A DNA stretch of 32,809 bases from Pseudomonadota bacterium (GTDB lineage Bacteria; Pseudomonadota; Gammaproteobacteria; Xanthomonadales; Xanthomonadaceae), in assembly GCA_023430045.1 (NCBI GenBank), contig JAEZCF010000018.1, positions 1 to 32,809 on the forward strand. Direction: 5' to 3'. The notes under the pieces are model-generated. The model did no database searches, was not told the origin of the DNA, and worked only from the letters and a program-made list of their open reading frames with translations. Each line of letters opens with the position of its first letter. The first letter of the stretch is position 1. Below, in pieces: positions 30,228 through 32,809 of this stretch. Position numbers and translations under genes: made by a program.

Positions 30228-31408
30228 AGTCGCCAACTCAGGTCGCCGAGTTCAAAGGCCGGCTCGAAATCCACCTCGCGCTGCAGCCCGATCACCTGGA
30301 AGCGTTCGCCCATTCCACTGGGCAGGGTCAGCTTCTTCACCTCCTCGCGCAGCTGCACCCGGCCCACCTCATCGGTGCGCTCGTCGGCCAGCGCCAGCAC
30401 CTGGTCCAGTCCGTTGCCCAGCAGGAAACTTGCCTGGCTGCAGTAACCGGAAAGATCGAACCCCGCGTGCAGGCCTGCCTCGGCCATCGCCGTGAAATCC
30501 ACCGATGCGGTGATGTCCTGCAATCCTGGCCACAGGAAGACATCGTTGTGCACGTGGTGGCGGTAGAACGCCCGCAACGTACCGTCATCGCGCTCGGGCT
30601 GGTAATACTCGCCACGGCTGTAGCCATAATCGACGAACAGCATCGCACCGCGCTGCAGCCCACCGGCGACCGCCTGCAGCCAGTACGGCAGCTGCGGCAA
30701 CAGCTCGGAGCGGTAGCCATCGGCGAACGGCCTTTCAAGATACCGTTCAAGATGCCGCACCGCGCCGTTGAGCAGCATGTCGGCCGGCTGCGCGCCGCGC
30801 ACGAAGCCGCCCTGCGCATCCAGTTCCACGGTTTCTTCGTATACCTCGCCATCCTTGATCAGGAAACGTGGCGTGGGCAGCGCATCGATCACCTCGTTGG
30901 CGAACACGATGCCTTCCCAGTCGTCGTCGAACGGGCGATCCAGCCATTCCACGCGGCCGCCGATATCGGCCGGCAGATTCTGCTGCAGCCGTTCGCGCTG
31001 GCGCTCGCGCAGGTCCGCGCTGGGTTCAAGGATGGCGTAACGTGCCGGCAGCGCCTGCAGTTCCGCAAGCCGCAGCAGCACCGCTTCGGCGAACGCACCG
31101 CTGCCGCCGCCGAGTTCCAGCATGCGCGCCTGCGCGCCAAGCTGGAGGAATACCGGCGCCAGCGCATTGGCCACGCTTGCCGCGAACAGGCCGCCCAGCT
31201 CCGGCGCGGTGGTGAAATCGCCGCTGGCGCCGAATTTGCTGGCACCGGCACTGTAGTAACCCCAGCCCGGGGCATACAGACACAGTTCCATGAAGCGCGA
31301 GAACGGCATAACGCCGCCCTGTGCGCGGATTTCCCCGCGCAGGGCGGCAGCCAGCTGGTCGCTGTGGGCCAGGGCGTCGGGGTCGGGACGGGGAAAGGTG
31401 GACTGCAT
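30224..31408 (-). CDS. MidA/NDUFAF7-family SAM-dependent methyltransferase (DUF185)
   Basis: Cytoplasmic protein of 394 residues of COG1565. The N-terminal MPFSRFMELCLYAPGWGYYSAG and GDFTTAPELGGLFA (63-76) blocks are diagnostic; the SAM-binding motif I is MLELGGGSGAFAE (96-108), and later signatures are FANEVIDALP, LFVDYGYSRGEYY and GYCSQASFLLGNGL. The human member NDUFAF7 dimethylates an arginine of a complex I subunit; the target of bacterial members is largely unknown, though complex I is an obvious candidate. The start at 31408 begins a normal N-terminus; the longer open frame to 31492 would overlap the divergent pteridine reductase gene. A possible -10 (TATCCT, minus strand, 31440-31445) lies upstream. 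The stop overlaps the vanZ-like start by four bases. Confidence 0.92.
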   Translation of the reverse strand: MQSTFPRPDPDALAHSDQLAAALRGEIRAQGGVMPFSRFMELCLYAPGWGYYSAGASKFGASGDFTTAPELGGLFAASVANALAPVFLQLGAQARMLELGGGSGAFAEAVLLRLAELQALPARYAILEPSADLRERQRERLQQNLPADIGGRVEWLDRPFDDDWEGIVFANEVIDALPTPRFLIKDGEVYEETVELDAQGGFVRGAQPADMLLNGAVRHLERYLERPFADGYRSELLPQLPYWLQAVAGGLQRGAMLFVDYGYSRGEYYQPERDDGTLRAFYRHHVHNDVFLWPGLQDITASVDFTAMAEAGLHAGFDLSGYCSQASFLLGNGLDQVLALADERTDEVGRVQLREEVKKLTLPSGMGERFQVIGLQREVDFEPAFELGDLSWRL

Positions 31409-31467
31409 GGCGTCTTCAAATGCGGTGACAATGGAGCACAGGATAGCCGAGCCCTGGATCACGCCCC

Positions 31468-32205
31468 ATGACCGATACCGCCCCCGTCGCACTGATCACC
31501 GGCAGCGCACGCCGAATCGGTGCCGCCATCGCCGCCCATCTGCACCAGGCCGGCTACCGCATCGTGCTGCATGCCCATCGCTCCAGCGAGGAACTGCAGG
31601 AACAGGCCTTCGCCTTCGAACGGGCACGGCCGGGCAGCGTGCTGGCGCTGCAGGCTGACCTGCGCGATGCCGAGGTGCTGCCCGATCTCATCGACCAGGC
31701 CGTCGCCCATTTCGGCCAGCTGGATGCGCTGGTCAACAACGCATCGAACTTCTTCCCAACGCCCCTGGGACAGATCACCGCCGAGGCCGTCGACGAGCTG
31801 TATGCGGTGAACGCGCGTGCGCCCCTGTTGCTGGCGCAGGCCGCAGCCCCGCACCTGCGTCGCCAGCAGGGCTGTATCGTCAACCTCACCGATCTGCACG
31901 GCAGCACGCCCATGCGTGACCACCCCGCCTATACCATGGCCAAGGCGGCTCTGGAAATGGCGACCCGCTCGCTGGCCCTGGAGCTGGCGCCGAAGGTCCG
32001 GGTGAACGCGGTGGCGCCCGGCGCCATCCTGTGGCCGGAAGAGGGCAAGAATGATTTCACGCGAGACGCGCTGCTGGCGCGCACCCCGCTGGGCCGCACC
32101 GGCACGGTGGAAGAGATCGCCGAAGCGGTGCGCTGGCTGATCGCCGATGCCGGCTTCATCACCGGCCATACCCTGCGCGTGGATGGCGGGCGGCTGTTGA
32201 GCTGA
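31468..32205 (+). CDS. Pteridine reductase (short-chain dehydrogenase, PTR1/FolM type)
   Basis: NADPH-dependent SDR enzyme of 245 residues reducing dihydropteridines or dihydrofolate. The cofactor motif TGSARRIG (11-18) has the Arg-containing form typical of pteridine reductases. NNAS is at 90-93. The catalytic residues are Asp142 (VNLTDLHG), Tyr155 and Lys159 (HPAYTMAKAAL). The usual SDR serine is thus an aspartate, and the spacing Asp-13-Tyr-4-Lys is identical to Asp181, Tyr194 and Lys198 of Leishmania PTR1. The C-terminal part has VNAVAPGAILWP and ITGHTLRVDGG. It is divergent from the methyltransferase gene (59 bp) and convergent with folK, so two pterin/folate genes face each other. No strong Shine-Dalgarno precedes the ATG. 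Confidence 0.93.
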   Translation: MTDTAPVALITGSARRIGAAIAAHLHQAGYRIVLHAHRSSEELQEQAFAFERARPGSVLALQADLRDAEVLPDLIDQAVAHFGQLDALVNNASNFFPTPLGQITAEAVDELYAVNARAPLLLAQAAAPHLRRQQGCIVNLTDLHGSTPMRDHPAYTMAKAALEMATRSLALELAPKVRVNAVAPGAILWPEEGKNDFTRDALLARTPLGRTGTVEEIAEAVRWLIADAGFITGHTLRVDGGRLLS

Positions 32206-32233
32206 GAGGCGGCCGGCCTGTCACGAGCGTGCT

Positions 32234-32290
32234 GCCGAGCGTGGCTCGGCACTACCGATTGTGGGATCCTGGCGTAGAGCCCCGCTCTAC
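32234..32290. repeat. Hairpin and short SMAG palindrome between convergent ptr and folK
   Basis: GCCGAGC-GTG-GCTCGGC (32234-32250) is a perfect 7-bp stem, and GTAGAGC-CCC-GCTCTAC (32274-32290) is a minimal SMAG palindrome. The folK stop codon (TAG on the minus strand, 32287-32289) is supplied by the terminal GTAG tetranucleotide of this element. No T run is present. The pair probably serves as a shared transcript end. Confidence 0.75.
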
Positions 32291-32778
32291 GCGTCTTCCA
32301 GATCCACCACCTCGAAAGCATCGTCGTGCTGTGGATGCGTGCGCCACAGCGCTTCCAGCGTGAGGCCGCTCACCGGATCCACGAACGCGGGTGCGATATC
32401 CGCCAGCGGCTTGATGACGAACGCATGCTTCAGCTCCGGGCGCGGAATGCGCAGGTGACCCGGACCTTCGATGATGGCATCGCCGTAGAACACAACGTCG
32501 ATGTCCAGGGTCCGGTCGGAGAAACGAGGCCCGCTGCGGTCGCGTCCGTGCGCGTCTTCCAGCGCATGCAACCAGGCATCCAGTGACTCCAGCGGCAGAT
32601 CGGTCTCGATCGCAACCCCGCTGTTGAGGAAGGCAGGCCCGTCAAATCCCACTGCGGCGGTGCGGTAGGCCGGGGAAACGTCGATGGCGCCGAAGCGCTG
32701 CGCCAAGGCGGCAACGGCGGCATGGAGATGGTGGCGGGGCTGCACGTTGCTGCCCAGGCTCAGAAGCACGGTGGTCAT
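32287..32778 (-). CDS. folK: 2-amino-4-hydroxy-6-hydroxymethyldihydropteridine pyrophosphokinase
   Basis: Cytoplasmic enzyme of 163 residues that transfers pyrophosphate from ATP to hydroxymethyl-dihydropterin in folate synthesis, the step before FolP. The N-terminus LLSLGSN is diagnostic, as are the FLNSGVAIET strand, the conserved HGRDRSGPRFSDR segment (77-89) that binds ATP phosphates, and RTLDIDVVFYGD (89-100) with Mg-binding Asp92 and Asp94. The end has PRPELKHAFVIKPLADIAP. I start at ATG 32778; a GTG at 32787 would add three residues and neither has a clear Shine-Dalgarno. Its upstream neighbour lies outside the window. The last residues and stop run into a REP palindrome. Confidence 0.95.
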   Translation of the reverse strand: MTTVLLSLGSNVQPRHHLHAAVAALAQRFGAIDVSPAYRTAAVGFDGPAFLNSGVAIETDLPLESLDAWLHALEDAHGRDRSGPRFSDRTLDIDVVFYGDAIIEGPGHLRIPRPELKHAFVIKPLADIAPAFVDPVSGLTLEALWRTHPQHDDAFEVVDLEDA

Positions 32779-32809
32779 GCGTTTCACAGGTGGGTGGGGG
32801 GCCGCGCTG

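Overview
The window is high-GC bacterial chromosome. It most probably comes from Stenotrophomonas (S. maltophilia group, Xanthomonadaceae). The best evidence is the many copies of a short palindrome beginning GTAG and reading GTAGAGCCGGGCTCTGCCC, which match the SMAG/REP family described for S. maltophilia. Three large TonB-dependent receptors and an N-acetylglucosamine (GlcNAc) utilization locus laid out as in Xanthomonas fit this. I see no tRNA, rRNA, CRISPR array, prophage or insertion sequence.

Layout. Positions 1-4169 hold a minus-strand GTPase (engB) divergent from a plus-strand run: di-heme cytochrome c4, two tandem DsbA-type thiol oxidoreductases (one periplasmic, one a predicted lipoprotein) and an endonuclease/exonuclease/phosphatase-fold protein. 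Positions 4254-9851 hold two convergent TonB-dependent receptors separated by a dense array of ten SMAG hairpins; the first is a siderophore-type receptor with a Fur-box-like site on its promoter. Positions 10079-13981 hold slt (lytic transglycosylase), a 31-bp tandem repeat array, cca and a small SseB-like protein. Positions 14188-17262 hold a classical autotransporter with a glycine/aspartate-rich repeat passenger and a proline-rich neck.

Positions 17410-29766 form a complete GlcNAc/chitooligosaccharide locus. A minus-strand operon encodes NagP (inner-membrane permease), a LacI-family regulator, NagB-II (SIS-type deaminase), NagA (deacetylase) and NagX-like membrane protein. A glucokinase-family sugar kinase is divergent from it, followed by a TonB-dependent receptor and a secreted GH20 beta-hexosaminidase. 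The inferred flow is: hexosaminidase trims oligosaccharides, the receptor brings sugar across the outer membrane, NagP across the inner membrane, the kinase phosphorylates it, and NagA and NagB-II give fructose-6-phosphate. The 361-bp divergent region carries two related palindromic operators on promoter elements and, between them, a perfect 14-bp-stem hairpin.

The right end (29774-32778) holds a VanZ-like membrane protein translationally coupled to a MidA-family methyltransferase, a pteridine reductase identified by its Asp-Tyr-Lys catalytic spacing, and folK, the last two converging on a REP hairpin.

The most original observations are the operator and hairpin architecture at 23118-23370, the exact-period 31-bp array at 12077-12217 abutting a promoter that looks leaderless, and the autotransporter with a probable TTG start.
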